64,000 nucleotides of DNA, taken from positions 186,001-250,000 of the forward strand of contig NZ_JANCTC010000001.1 in the NCBI RefSeq assembly GCF_024297145.1, read 5' to 3'. Below the pieces are notes generated by a model. It made no database searches. It was not told where the DNA came from and worked only from the letters and a program-made list of their open reading frames with translations. This document shows, in pieces, positions 1 to 7,748 of the stretch (the first letter of the stretch is position 1; each line of letters begins with the position of its first letter). The DNA comes from Mesorhizobium sp. LMG 17147 (GTDB lineage Bacteria > Pseudomonadota > Alphaproteobacteria > Rhizobiales > Rhizobiaceae). The position numbers and the translations under genes were made by a program.

Positions 1-113
1 GCCGATTGGATGGCCTCGCGCGTCTCGCCGCGGGTTGCGGTCGAAATCGTGTCGCGTCCCTCGAAGGCGTTCTCGATGATCTCCTCGAGGCTCGCGAGAT
101 CGTGCTTCGACAT
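1..113 (-). CDS. dapD: DapD, tetrahydrodipicolinate N-succinyltransferase (5' part only)
   Basis: Only the first 37 or so codons are in the window; the gene runs off the left edge. The ATG lies at 113-111 on the minus strand. The N-terminus (MSKHDLASLEEIIENAFEGR, then a TRGETREAI segment) matches the helical start of DapD (in E. coli LQNIIETAFERR...TREAV). DapD makes N-succinyl-2-amino-6-ketopimelate in the succinylase branch of lysine and diaminopimelate synthesis. The hexapeptide-repeat catalytic part is not visible, so the call rests on the N-terminal similarity and on neighbours that fit a rhizobial dapD locus. Confidence 0.8.
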   Translation of the reverse strand, partial: MSKHDLASLEEIIENAFEGRDTISTATRGETREAIQS

Positions 114-135
114 GAATTCGCTCCATTACCAAGCT

Positions 136-156
136 GTTAAGGGCCGGCGCCTTAAC
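136..156. promoter_or_regulatory. Perfect 7-bp inverted repeat between divergent genes
   Basis: GTTAAGG at 136-142 and CCTTAAC at 150-156 are exact reverse complements around a 7-nt GC centre. The element lies 23 bp upstream of the dapD start, in the 118-bp region shared with the divergent LOG-family gene. It could be an operator or a hairpin; no regulator is assigned. Confidence 0.3.
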
Positions 157-231
157 CTGTTTGAAAGTCGCGCGGACCCTATGTGAAGGCTTGGGGAGGG
201 TCAATCGCGGCAGCGTCACGGGACGGCGCAA

Positions 232-1098
232 GTGAATGATTGGACGGGTAAAGCAAATATGACTCCCATGGAAAAGGCGGGATGGACGCCGCTGCCGCAT
301 TCGGACGAGGATCTGGAGCGGTCGAGAAGCGTGCCGGACACGCCGCAAACGCGCGCGGAGACATATCGGCTGGCCTGGAACGACCCCGATTTCATGACGC
401 GGCGCGAGTTGCGCGCGGTCAGGCTACAGCTCGAACTGCTGAAACCGGAGATGATCCTGGCCGAGCGCGGCATCCAATCGACCGTCATCCTGTTCGGCGG
501 CGCCCGCATTCCCGAGCCCGGCGGCGAAGCCTGGGCGGCCAAGAACGAGACGCAGAAGAAAAACCTCGAGCAAAACAGCAAATATTACGAGGAGGCGCGC
601 AAATTCGCCCGCCTCTGCTCGCAGCAGTCGGCCAGCTCGTACTACCGCGAATTCGTCGTGGTGACCGGCGGCGGGCCGGGTGTCATGGAGGCCGGCAATC
701 GTGGCGCCGACGATGTTGGCGCGCCGTCGATCGGTCTCAACATCGTGCTGCCGCACGAGCAGGCGCCAAACGCCTATGTGACGCCGGAGCTCTGCTTCAA
801 CTTCCACTATTTCGCGGTCCGCAAGATGCATTTCGTCATGCGTGCAAAGGCCGTTGCGGTATTTCCCGGCGGCTTCGGCACGATGGACGAGTTCTTCGAA
901 ACGCTGACCCTGATCCAGACCGGCCGCATGGAACGCGTGCCGGTCATTCTGTTTGGCAAGGCTTTCTGGGCAAGGGCAATCGACCTCGATTTCCTCGCCG
1001 AGCAAGGCACGATCACGCCCGGCGACCAGGATATCATCGATTTCGTCGAGACCGCCGATGAGGCCTGGGGGATCGTCAGCCGCTTCTATAAACTTTGA
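232..1098 (+). CDS. LOG-family protein (TIGR00730, lysine-decarboxylase-like Rossmann fold)
   Basis: A 288-residue protein with the two signature stretches of the LOG family: GGGPGVMEAGNRGA near residue 145 and PGGFGTMDEFFETLT near residue 213. The family includes cytokinin-activating phosphoribohydrolases (nucleotide 5'-monophosphate nucleosidases); the old name lysine decarboxylase is a misnomer. It is longer than the usual 190-residue LOG, with about 75 extra N-terminal residues, as in the longer bacterial subgroup. The start is GTG at 232 preceded by GGACGG; an in-frame ATG at 259 is a credible alternative. It is divergent from dapD and convergent with the nucleotidase gene. The substrate cannot be inferred. 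Confidence 0.85.
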   Translation: MNDWTGKANMTPMEKAGWTPLPHSDEDLERSRSVPDTPQTRAETYRLAWNDPDFMTRRELRAVRLQLELLKPEMILAERGIQSTVILFGGARIPEPGGEAWAAKNETQKKNLEQNSKYYEEARKFARLCSQQSASSYYREFVVVTGGGPGVMEAGNRGADDVGAPSIGLNIVLPHEQAPNAYVTPELCFNFHYFAVRKMHFVMRAKAVAVFPGGFGTMDEFFETLTLIQTGRMERVPVILFGKAFWARAIDLDFLAEQGTITPGDQDIIDFVETADEAWGIVSRFYKL

Positions 1099-1131
1099 CA
1101 TGCAAGCAGGACTTGAAGCGCGCCGGCTGCC

Positions 1132-1839
1132 TCAAGCAGGGACTTCGACGATCGCCGTGAGAAAGCCGGCGAGATCGTCGGTGACGAAGTCCACATCGTC
1201 CTCGTTGGCCGGGTCGCGTTCCCAAATTTCCGAGAAGGTCGGCTCGAAATTGCGCGGCACCACCAGCACCGTGGTCATGCCCAGCGATTTCGGTACCGAC
1301 AGGTTGCGGGCGAGATCTTCGAACATCACCGCATTTTGCCCGGTAACAGCGTGGAGTTCGGCAAATCTCTCATAGGATTGCCGCGCCGGCTTGGGGTTCA
1401 GTCCGGCTGCGACGATATCGAAAATATCGTCGAAATGCTCGAGAATGCCCAGCTGCCGCGCGGTCCGTTCGGCATGCCGGCGATCGCCATTGGTGAAGAT
1501 GAATTTACGGCCGGGAAGCTGGCGAATGGCGGTGCCGAGGACGGGATCGGGCACCAGCCAGGAATAATCGATGTCGTGCACTTTCTCGAGAAAATCGTCG
1601 GGGTCGATGCCGTGGCGCGTCATCAATCCGTTCAGTGTCGTGCCGTATTCGCGGTAGAGCTCCTTTTGCAGCTTGCGTGCTTCCGCGCGCGGCAGCGTCA
1701 GCAATTCTCCGACGTAGGCGGTCATCTTCACATCGATCTGCGAGAACAGATTCGAATGGTGCGGATAAAGCGTGTTGTCGAGATCGAACACCCAGTCGGT
1801 GACGTGGGCAAAGCGGGCGGGGTCGGGAAGTGTGGTCAT
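1132..1839 (-). CDS. HAD-superfamily pyrimidine 5'-nucleotidase
   Basis: A haloacid-dehalogenase phosphatase of 235 residues from the preferred ATG at 1839; the frame stays open to a further ATG at 1887. Motif I is FDLDNTLYP, with nucleophile Asp19 and Asp21. Motif II is in FTNGDRRHA, motif III uses a Lys in LNPKPARQSYERF, and motif IV is MFEDLARNL. The sequence resembles the SDT1/PHM8-type pyrimidine 5'-nucleotidases, which dephosphorylate UMP or CMP. In rhizobia this gene usually sits between dapD and argB, which fits the chromosomal context here. Annotation by family is secure; substrate specificity is inferred. Confidence 0.85.
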   Translation of the reverse strand: MTTLPDPARFAHVTDWVFDLDNTLYPHHSNLFSQIDVKMTAYVGELLTLPRAEARKLQKELYREYGTTLNGLMTRHGIDPDDFLEKVHDIDYSWLVPDPVLGTAIRQLPGRKFIFTNGDRRHAERTARQLGILEHFDDIFDIVAAGLNPKPARQSYERFAELHAVTGQNAVMFEDLARNLSVPKSLGMTTVLVVPRNFEPTFSEIWERDPANEDDVDFVTDDLAGFLTAIVEVPA

Positions 1840-2000
1840 ACCGTCCTTATGGCACGAAACGATCTTTCTAACAGGAGGTTTATCCACAACCTATGCGCGC
1901 CAAGAGTGGTGAAAATGGCGAAACGATTAACATTTTAAGCATCGCCGAAAGGTGGCATTCAGCGCTTGCTGACACCAAGACGGAGCAGTGGGAGCCAGCG

Positions 2001-2762
2001 ATGAATCACATATTTCTAAAGTCTGCCGGCATCGCTTTCGCCTCCGTCGCCGCCTCACTTCTGCCGACGCTGATCGTTGTGCCGGCGATGGGATTTTCGA
2101 TCAATCGCACCATCTGGCTGACATCTACCCTGTGCCCACTCGTTCTGGCCTGGGGCACCGGCGCCTATGCATTCTGGCAAAGCGAAAGGGTGAAGAACGC
2201 GCACCGCGACCTTGCTCGCAATCATGCCCAGCTTGCAGCCGCGCACCGGCGCCTGGCGGAAAAGGCGAGCCGCGACGACATGACCGGCATGCTCAACCGC
2301 GAAAGTTTCTTTGCCGCCCTCGACGGCTCTCGGCGTAAGTCCGATCGCGGGGCATTGCTGATCGTCGATGCCGACCATTTCAAGACCATCAACGACAGCT
2401 ACGGCCATCTGATCGGCGACGATGCGCTGCTCCTGATCGCAAAGGCGATAGAGCGTGGCGTGCGCAGCGGCGACGTGCTTGGGCGCATCGGCGGCGAGGA
2501 ATTCTGCGCCCTTCTGATTGGTGCCACCGAACACGAGGCCAGGCGCGTCGCTGAGCGCATCCGCCGTGAGGTCGAGCGTATCCGTTTCCGGCCGGTCGAC
2601 GAACGATCGGTTCCGCTGACAGTCAGTATTGGCGGCATCACCTGCGGCAGGGACGCCGCAGTGTCGGAGCTGATGCGCGCCGCCGACCAGCGGCTTTACG
2701 AGGCCAAGCATCGCGGCCGCAATCTGTCGATCATCGACCGCGATATTTCCGAAGCCGCCTGA
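2001..2762 (+). CDS. Membrane-bound GGDEF diguanylate cyclase
   Basis: Two predicted N-terminal membrane segments (residues about 8-31 and 37-59) are followed by a linker helix and a GGDEF domain from about residue 90. The catalytic signature is GGEEF at residues 164-168. DADHFKTINDSYGH upstream of it supplies the metal and substrate residues. RSGD lies exactly five residues before GGEEF, so the product-inhibition I-site (RxxD) is present. It should make c-di-GMP from two GTP. No periplasmic sensor domain of any size is visible. The frame is open from 1893, but the ATG at 2001 follows a purine-rich GTGGGAG segment and starts the membrane anchor, so it is preferred. Confidence 0.88.
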   Translation: MNHIFLKSAGIAFASVAASLLPTLIVVPAMGFSINRTIWLTSTLCPLVLAWGTGAYAFWQSERVKNAHRDLARNHAQLAAAHRRLAEKASRDDMTGMLNRESFFAALDGSRRKSDRGALLIVDADHFKTINDSYGHLIGDDALLLIAKAIERGVRSGDVLGRIGGEEFCALLIGATEHEARRVAERIRREVERIRFRPVDERSVPLTVSIGGITCGRDAAVSELMRAADQRLYEAKHRGRNLSIIDRDISEAA

Positions 2763-2831
2763 GCTCGGCCCTGAGCCTTCCGCTGGGATAGTTCCACCCT
2801 GTCTGCATTCAACCGTGCTGTGGCCAGACTG

Positions 2832-2999
2832 TCAAAATCCGAGTATGGCGATGCGGAACAGCAGGGCGGCGGCCGCCAGCGCGACCAGAGCGATGCCAAG
2901 GCCAATGGGAGAGCCCCAGCCATACCACTCCATCGCCAGCTTGGCGTATTTGAACTCCTCAGCCGGTGCGAGTGGGCCGCGCGTCGGGGTCTGATTCAT
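2832..2999 (-). CDS. Small single-span membrane protein, 55 residues
   Basis: An ORF below the usual length cut-off. ATG is at 2999-2997 and TGA at 2834-2832. A strong Shine-Dalgarno (AAGGAGTG) sits five to six bases before the ATG. The product begins MNQTPTRGPLAPAEEF, has an amphipathic stretch rich in Trp and Tyr (LAMEWYGWG), and then about 25 Ala/Leu/Ile/Val residues that would span the membrane, ending in LGF. It is divergent from the MarR gene and shares its promoter region. Function is unknown; control by the MarR repressor is an inference from position. Confidence 0.7.
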   Translation of the reverse strand: MNQTPTRGPLAPAEEFKYAKLAMEWYGWGSPIGLGIALVALAAAALLFRIAILGF

Positions 3000-3033
3000 T
3001 TTTCACTCCTTGCAAGCTGCGATAGGCCTTGCC

Positions 3034-3062
3034 TTGTGCCCGATGCAGCACATTACTATAAT
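3034..3062 (+). promoter_or_regulatory. Sigma-70-type promoter of the MarR gene
   Basis: TTGTGC at 3034-3039 and a perfect TATAAT at 3057-3062 are separated by 17 bp. Transcription would start near 3069, about 24 nt before the MarR ATG at 3093. The -10 sits in an AT-rich imperfect dyad (3052-3072) that could be an autoregulatory operator. Confidence 0.6.
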
Positions 3063-3092
3063 AGCCATAATGTTAGGCGGATTGATAGTTAG

Positions 3093-3593
3093 ATGATCGA
3101 AATAAATTCGTCAAGCATGAATCGGGCAGACATGAAGACCGCAATCAGCCTTGCCATTATGGGCTGGCAGGACGCGACGCAGGCTTATGACGAGGCAGTG
3201 GGCGATAGGCTTGGGCTGAGCATGGCGGAACGCCATTGCCTGGCGCTGCTCTATGGCGGCCCGCGATCGGCTGGCGAGGTCGCGGCCGCAACAGGGTTGA
3301 CGCCGGCCGCGGTCACCGCGCTGATCGACCGGCTGGAAGCGCGCGGCCTGCTGACACGAACGCGCAGCCTCGAGGACAGGCGCAAGGTGGTCATAGAGGC
3401 GACGGAACTCACGCGAGAACTATCGACGCGCTATTATGGCGCGATCGCTCAGGAGGGGGAAAAAGTGATCGCCACATTCAGTGACACTGAACTTGCCACG
3501 ATCCTGCGCTTCGTCACGGCATCCCTCGACCTTCAGCGCGACCAGCTGGCCCGGCTGAAGGCCGAGGCGTTGGAAACAACCGACAGCCTATAG
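3093..3593 (+). CDS. MarR-family transcriptional regulator
   Basis: A 166-residue winged-helix regulator. The core includes LSMAERHCLALLYGGPRSAGEVAAATGLTPAAVTALIDRLEARGLLTRTRSLEDRRKV, containing the recognition helix (TPAAVTALIDRLEARG) and the wing with the DRR motif typical of MarR proteins. The C-terminal helices would form the dimer interface. Translation may start at 3093, downstream of AGGCGG, or at the in-frame ATGs at 3117 or 3132. The gene overlaps the convergent phhA 3' end by 6 bp. The ligand is unknown. The divergent 55-residue membrane protein is the most obvious target besides itself. Confidence 0.85.
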   Translation: MIEINSSSMNRADMKTAISLAIMGWQDATQAYDEAVGDRLGLSMAERHCLALLYGGPRSAGEVAAATGLTPAAVTALIDRLEARGLLTRTRSLEDRRKVVIEATELTRELSTRYYGAIAQEGEKVIATFSDTELATILRFVTASLDLQRDQLARLKAEALETTDSL

Positions 3594-4421
3594 GCTCGCC
3601 GGGTCGAGCGCTGGCTCGCCTTTGCGGCGCGCCACGATCGCCGCAAGATCGGCTGTCTCGAAAGCATCACGCAGGGCGTCGAACGACGGCAGCACGAAAT
3701 AGGCACGCTGGAACTTGTCGATCTCGTAGCCGGTGCGCATTACGGTTTCCAGGTCGAAGGGAACATGGTGCGCCTCGCCGCCTTCGACCGCGAACTGAAG
3801 CTCTGTGAAGGATGACATCAGCCCGGCGCCGAACGCCTTCAGCGGCTGGCCCGGCTCGCGTATCAGGCCGTATTCGACCGTGTACCAGTAAAGCCTGGTG
3901 ATCATCTCGTCGCCGCCGAGCGCAATCACGCTATCGGCCTTCTTGCCATACATCTGCATGAAGTCGGCAAAGACCGGCTGCGTCAGGATCGGCACGTGAC
4001 CGAAGAAATCGTGGAACATGTCGGGCTCGACAATGTAGTCGAGCTCCTTTTGGGTTCGCAGCCAGTTGGTGACCGGGAAGCGGCGGTTGGCGAGATGGTC
4101 GAAGAACGGCTGGGCGGGGATGAGCCCCGGCACGGCGACGATCTCCCAGCCGGTGAACTTGCGCAGCTTCTCGCTGACCGCACCGAAATCCGGGATCTTG
4201 TCGAGAAGGCCGAGTGCCGCGACGCCGTCGAGGTAGGAGTGGTGGGCCAGCTTCCTGGTCAGCTTCGTCTGGCGGTCGCACAGCGTGCGCCACACCGCCT
4301 GTTCTTCGTCGCTATAATTGTAGCCCTGCGCCACGGTGAAATCGGCACGGCAGACGGAATAATCGCCGCGAAGGCCTCGCGCCGCGCATTCGCGGGCATA
4401 GTCGGCAACGTTCATTGTCAT
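3588..4421 (-). CDS. phhA: Phenylalanine 4-monooxygenase (PhhA)
   Basis: A 277-residue pterin-dependent aromatic amino acid hydroxylase that converts Phe to Tyr using tetrahydrobiopterin, O2 and non-haem iron. The iron-binding triad is visible as His137 and His142 in MFHDFFGHVP and Glu183 in YWYTVEYGLI. The length matches the compact bacterial catalytic-domain-only enzymes. The ATG at 4421 follows GGGAGAG; an ATG two codons on is the alternative. It is divergent from an Lrp-type regulator, an arrangement that suggests that regulator controls Phe degradation. Confidence 0.95.
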   Translation of the reverse strand: MTMNVADYARECAARGLRGDYSVCRADFTVAQGYNYSDEEQAVWRTLCDRQTKLTRKLAHHSYLDGVAALGLLDKIPDFGAVSEKLRKFTGWEIVAVPGLIPAQPFFDHLANRRFPVTNWLRTQKELDYIVEPDMFHDFFGHVPILTQPVFADFMQMYGKKADSVIALGGDEMITRLYWYTVEYGLIREPGQPLKAFGAGLMSSFTELQFAVEGGEAHHVPFDLETVMRTGYEIDKFQRAYFVLPSFDALRDAFETADLAAIVARRKGEPALDPASL

Positions 4422-4562
4422 GGCTTGCTCTCCCTGGAAATCATGACCAGCGAATTTGCCGGAAATTCTAGCCGGATCACGCGAGGCAAATCAGCTTTGA
4501 TGGTGGCTCAAATGCAGGGTTGGAGGTAAAAGACTCCACGATCGAGCTTTGGGAGAGTGAAA

Positions 4563-5039
4563 ATGCCTCAATTTGACGAATTCGAGATCAAGATGCTCGA
4601 CATCCTGCAGCGCGACGGGCGCAAGCCGGTATCGGAATTGGCGCAGCAGATTGGCCTGTCGACGACACCTTGCGCGCGGCGCTTCGAGACTCTTCAGCAG
4701 GCGGGCATCATAAAAGGCTTCGCCGCGGTACTCAGCCGCCGCGCCGTCGGTCTGATGGTCGAAGTGTTCATCCAGGTGCGCCTCGTGACCCACAGCGACG
4801 GCTCGCCCGAAACCTTTATCGCCGCCGTGCAGCGCATGGACGAGGTGTCGTCGTGCTGGACGATGACTGGAGACTACGATTTCCTGCTGCATGTCATGGT
4901 GCCGTCGGTCGACGAACTCAATGCCTTCGTCATGCACCGGCTGATGCGGCTCGAAGGCGTGCGCGACGTCCACACGCAGCTTGTGCTGCAGAACATCAAG
5001 GGACCCGGCCATGTGCCGCTGGCACATCTCAGACGATAG
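4563..5039 (+). CDS. Lrp/AsnC-family regulator, probable controller of phhA
   Basis: About 158 residues. An N-terminal HTH (LDILQRDGRKPVSELAQQ, then GLSTTPCARRFETLQQAGII) is followed by an Asp/RAM ligand-binding domain with VEVFIQVRL and the TGDYDFLLHVMVP signature. The ATG at 4563 has GGGAGAG five bases upstream; a GTG at 4557 is in frame but overlaps that site. It is transcribed away from phhA with a 141-bp shared upstream region, the usual layout for an amino-acid-responsive activator and its target. That it senses Phe or Tyr is inferred. Confidence 0.85.
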   Translation: MPQFDEFEIKMLDILQRDGRKPVSELAQQIGLSTTPCARRFETLQQAGIIKGFAAVLSRRAVGLMVEVFIQVRLVTHSDGSPETFIAAVQRMDEVSSCWTMTGDYDFLLHVMVPSVDELNAFVMHRLMRLEGVRDVHTQLVLQNIKGPGHVPLAHLRR

Positions 5040-5141
5040 GCATTTCTGCGGAAAAGCTGCACACAAACTGCTGAAGCGAGCCAATCTCCGGAACTAGATC
5101 GCCGACTACGACATGCGGACCGCCATTGCATAAGGCCCGCC

Positions 5142-6679
5142 ATGAAAATCGTCCTGATCAACCCGCCGCATACCGCCATCGGCAGCCGTGTGCCGGACGA
5201 CCATCTGCCGCCGCTCGGTTTGCTGGCACTGGGCGGTCCGCTGATCGACGCGGGACATCAAGTGCGGCTTGTGGACGCCGAATTCGGGCCGATGGCGCTT
5301 GCCACGCTGGTCCGGGACGCCTTGAGCGACCATCCCGACTGCATTCTGATCGGCCATTCCGGCTCGACCTCTGCGCATCCGACAGCCCTGCTGATCGCCG
5401 GCATGGTCAAGGACATCCAGCCGGCGACAATCCTGATCTATGGCGGCGTGTTTCCGACCTATCATTGGCGCGACATACTGGCTGAAACGAATGTTTTCGA
5501 CTTTATCGTGCGCGGCGAGGGCGAGGCGACCATCGTCGCGCTGGTCGAAGCGCTTGAGAAACGCAAGCCGCTGTCGGATGTGGCGGGCATCGCCTTTCCT
5601 GACGATTTGCGCCAGCCCTTTGCAACCCGGCCGACAAGAACGATCACCAACCTCGACGACTACCGCATCGGCTGGGAACTGATCGACTTCAGTCGCTACA
5701 GCTATTGGGGAGGCAAGCGCGCGGTGGTCATGCAGTTCTCGCGAGGCTGTCCGCATCTGTGCAACTATTGCGGCCAGCGCGGCTTCTGGACGCGCTGGCG
5801 GCACCGCGACCCCATGAAATTCGCGCGGGAGATTGCCTGGCTTTACCGCGAGCACGGCGTCGAGCTGATCAACCTTGCCGACGAGAACCCGACGTCGTCC
5901 AAAAAAGCCTGGCGCGCCTTTCTCGACGCGATGATCGCCGAAAATGTGCCGGTGCTGATCGTCGGCTCCACCCGCGCCGACGACATCGTCCGCGACGCCG
6001 ACAGCCTGCATCTTTATCGCCAGGCCGGCGTCATTCGCTGGCTGCTTGGCATGGAAAATACCGACGAGCAGACGCTTGCATTGATCCGCAAGGGCGGCAG
6101 CACCTCATCCGACCGCGAGGCGATACGGCTGCTGCGCCTCAACGGCATCTTGTCGATGGCGACCTGGGTGGCCGGTTTCGAGGACGAAAGCTTGCGCGAC
6201 CTCTGGCGCGGCTTCCGCCAGCTGATCGCTTATGACCCTGACCAGATCCAGGCGCTCTATGTGACGCCGCATCGCTGGACGCCGTTCTTCAGGATTGCCA
6301 GGGACCGCAAGGTGATCCAGCTGGACGCCCGCCTGTGGGACTACAAGCACCAGGTGCTGCAGATGACCCGCCTCAAGCCGTGGATGTTGTTCTTCGCCGT
6401 CAAGCTGATCGAACTGGCGGTGCAGTCGCGTCCAAGGCGTTGGCGCGTATCCTGTTCCACAAGGATCCGGAGCAACGGCATTCGATGCGCTGGTACACCC
6501 AAATGGGCCGCCGCGTCTGGTTCCGCGAAGTCTGGGGCTTTCTGGTCCGCGACCGCCGCCTGAAACATGGCCCGACGCTCGCCGAATTCTGGGGCTCGCC
6601 GCAAGACGAGGAAGAGGAATCGATGGTTGTCGAACGCCTGCCGCGTCAGTCCATGACCGCTATTTCGCCAAACGCTTGA
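5142..6679 (+). CDS. B12-binding radical SAM protein, BchE-like, frameshifted near its 3' end
   Basis: Residues 1 to about 140 form a cobalamin-binding Rossmann domain (MKIVLINPPHTAIGS and later GGVFPTYHW). A radical SAM core follows with the CxxxCxxC cluster motif at Cys203, Cys207 and Cys210 in SRGCPHLCNYCGQRG. It resembles the anaerobic Mg-protoporphyrin ester cyclase family, but no bacteriochlorophyll gene lies nearby, so the true reaction is unknown. The initial frame stops at 6563 with a nonsense tail. The family-like C-terminus (KALARILFHKDPE, MRWYTQMGRRVWF, GPTLAEFWGSPQDEEEES) continues in another frame to 6679. One missing base around 6431-6434 explains this; the joined product would be about 512 residues. 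It could be a sequencing error or a real disruption. Confidence 0.8.
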
Positions 6680-6698
6680 GCCCCTCAGACACCCGGCC

Positions 6699-7592
6699 TC
6701 ACGGCACGATCAGCGTGCCGGCGCCGTGTTCGGTGAACAGCTCGAGCAGCACCGCATGCGGCGTCTTGCCGTTAAGGATGACGACGCCTGCGACGCCGCG
6801 CTCGATTGCCTCGATGCAGGTCTCGACTTTGGGGATCATGCCGCCCGAGACCGTGCCGTCCTTGATCAGGGCCTTGGCCTCGGCCACGGTCAGCTCGTCG
6901 ATCAGCTTCTTGTCCTTGTCGAGCACGCCGGGCACGTCGGTAAGGAACAGCAGGCGCGTCGCCTGGCAGGCGCCGGCGATGGCGCCGGCAAAAGTGTCGG
7001 CGTTGATGTTGTAGGTATGGCCGTCGCGGCCGGGCGCTACCGGCGCCAGCACCGGGATCATTTCGGACCGCGCCAGGAGGTCGAGCAATGTGCGGTCGAC
7101 CTCGACAGGCTCACCAACGAAGCCCAGGTCGAGCACCCGCTCGATGTTGGAATCCGGATCGATCATGGTCTTGCGCGCTTTTTCGGCAAACACCATGTTG
7201 CCGTCCTTGCCGCACAGGCCGATCGCCCACTCGCCCTCGGCATTGATCAGCGCGACGATTTCCTTGTTGATCGACCCGGCCAGCACCATCTCGACAATCT
7301 CGACGGTCTTCTGGTCGGTGACGCGCAAGCCGCCCTCGAATTTGGATTCGATGCCCATCTTGCTGAGCATGGCGCCGATCTGTGGCCCACCACCATGCAC
7401 GACGATCGGGTTGACGCCGGATTGTTTCAAAAGTGCGATGTCGCGGGCGAAAGCCTTGCCGAGCGCGATGTCGCCCATCGCGTGGCCGCCATATTTCACC
7501 ACGACCGTCTTGTTCTCGTAGCGTTGCATATAGGGCAGCGCCCTTGAAAGCAGCGCGGCCTGCATTTCGGCGGTGGCGGCGACATCCGTCAT
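6699..7592 (-). CDS. argB: Acetylglutamate kinase (ArgB)
   Basis: A 297-residue amino acid kinase, second step of arginine synthesis (N-acetylglutamate to its 5-phosphate). Seen: [11 protein letters not shown] near residue 32, the substrate loop [12 protein letters not shown], the acetylglutamate-binding [17 protein letters not shown], and the C-terminal nucleotide region [15 protein letters not shown]. The length and N-terminal helix ([20 protein letters not shown]) are typical of hexameric, arginine-inhibited enzymes. In many rhizobia argB directly follows engB; here about 8 kb of accessory genes separates them. Confidence 0.97.
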   Translation of the reverse strand: MTDVAATAEMQAALLSRALPYMQRYENKTVVVKYGGHAMGDIALGKAFARDIALLKQSGVNPIVVHGGGPQIGAMLSKMGIESKFEGGLRVTDQKTVEIVEMVLAGSINKEIVALINAEGEWAIGLCGKDGNMVFAEKARKTMIDPDSNIERVLDLGFVGEPVEVDRTLLDLLARSEMIPVLAPVAPGRDGHTYNINADTFAGAIAGACQATRLLFLTDVPGVLDKDKKLIDELTVAEAKALIKDGTVSGGMIPKVETCIEAIERGVAGVVILNGKTPHAVLLELFTEHGAGTLIVP

Positions 7593-7702
7593 CGGCGTGG
7601 TTCCCAGCTTGGCATGAACGGCGGCGTCTTAGCGGGAATTGGACGAGGGGGCAAACGGCTTTGCTGTCGCGATCGATCAAATCGGTACTACTATTTGTTT
7701 GA

Positions 7703-7747
7703 CCATGATCTTGTCCGAAAACCGGTTCCCACCTTTCGGGATCATGG
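7703..7747. repeat. Dispersed palindromic intergenic repeat, copy 1
   Basis: Outer arms CCATGATC (7703-7710) and GATCATGG (7740-7747) enclose a partly palindromic core containing CCGAAAACCGG and CTTTCGGG. It shares this core with the copy at 45025-45071. It lies directly against the 3' end of the amidase gene and could act as its terminator hairpin. Confidence 0.65.
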
Positions 7748-7748
7748 T

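Noticed and set aside
5142..6679. A photosynthesis gene cluster suggested by the BchE-like protein
   Set aside because: No other bch, crt or puf gene in the window, and BchE-like radical SAM proteins occur in non-phototrophs.
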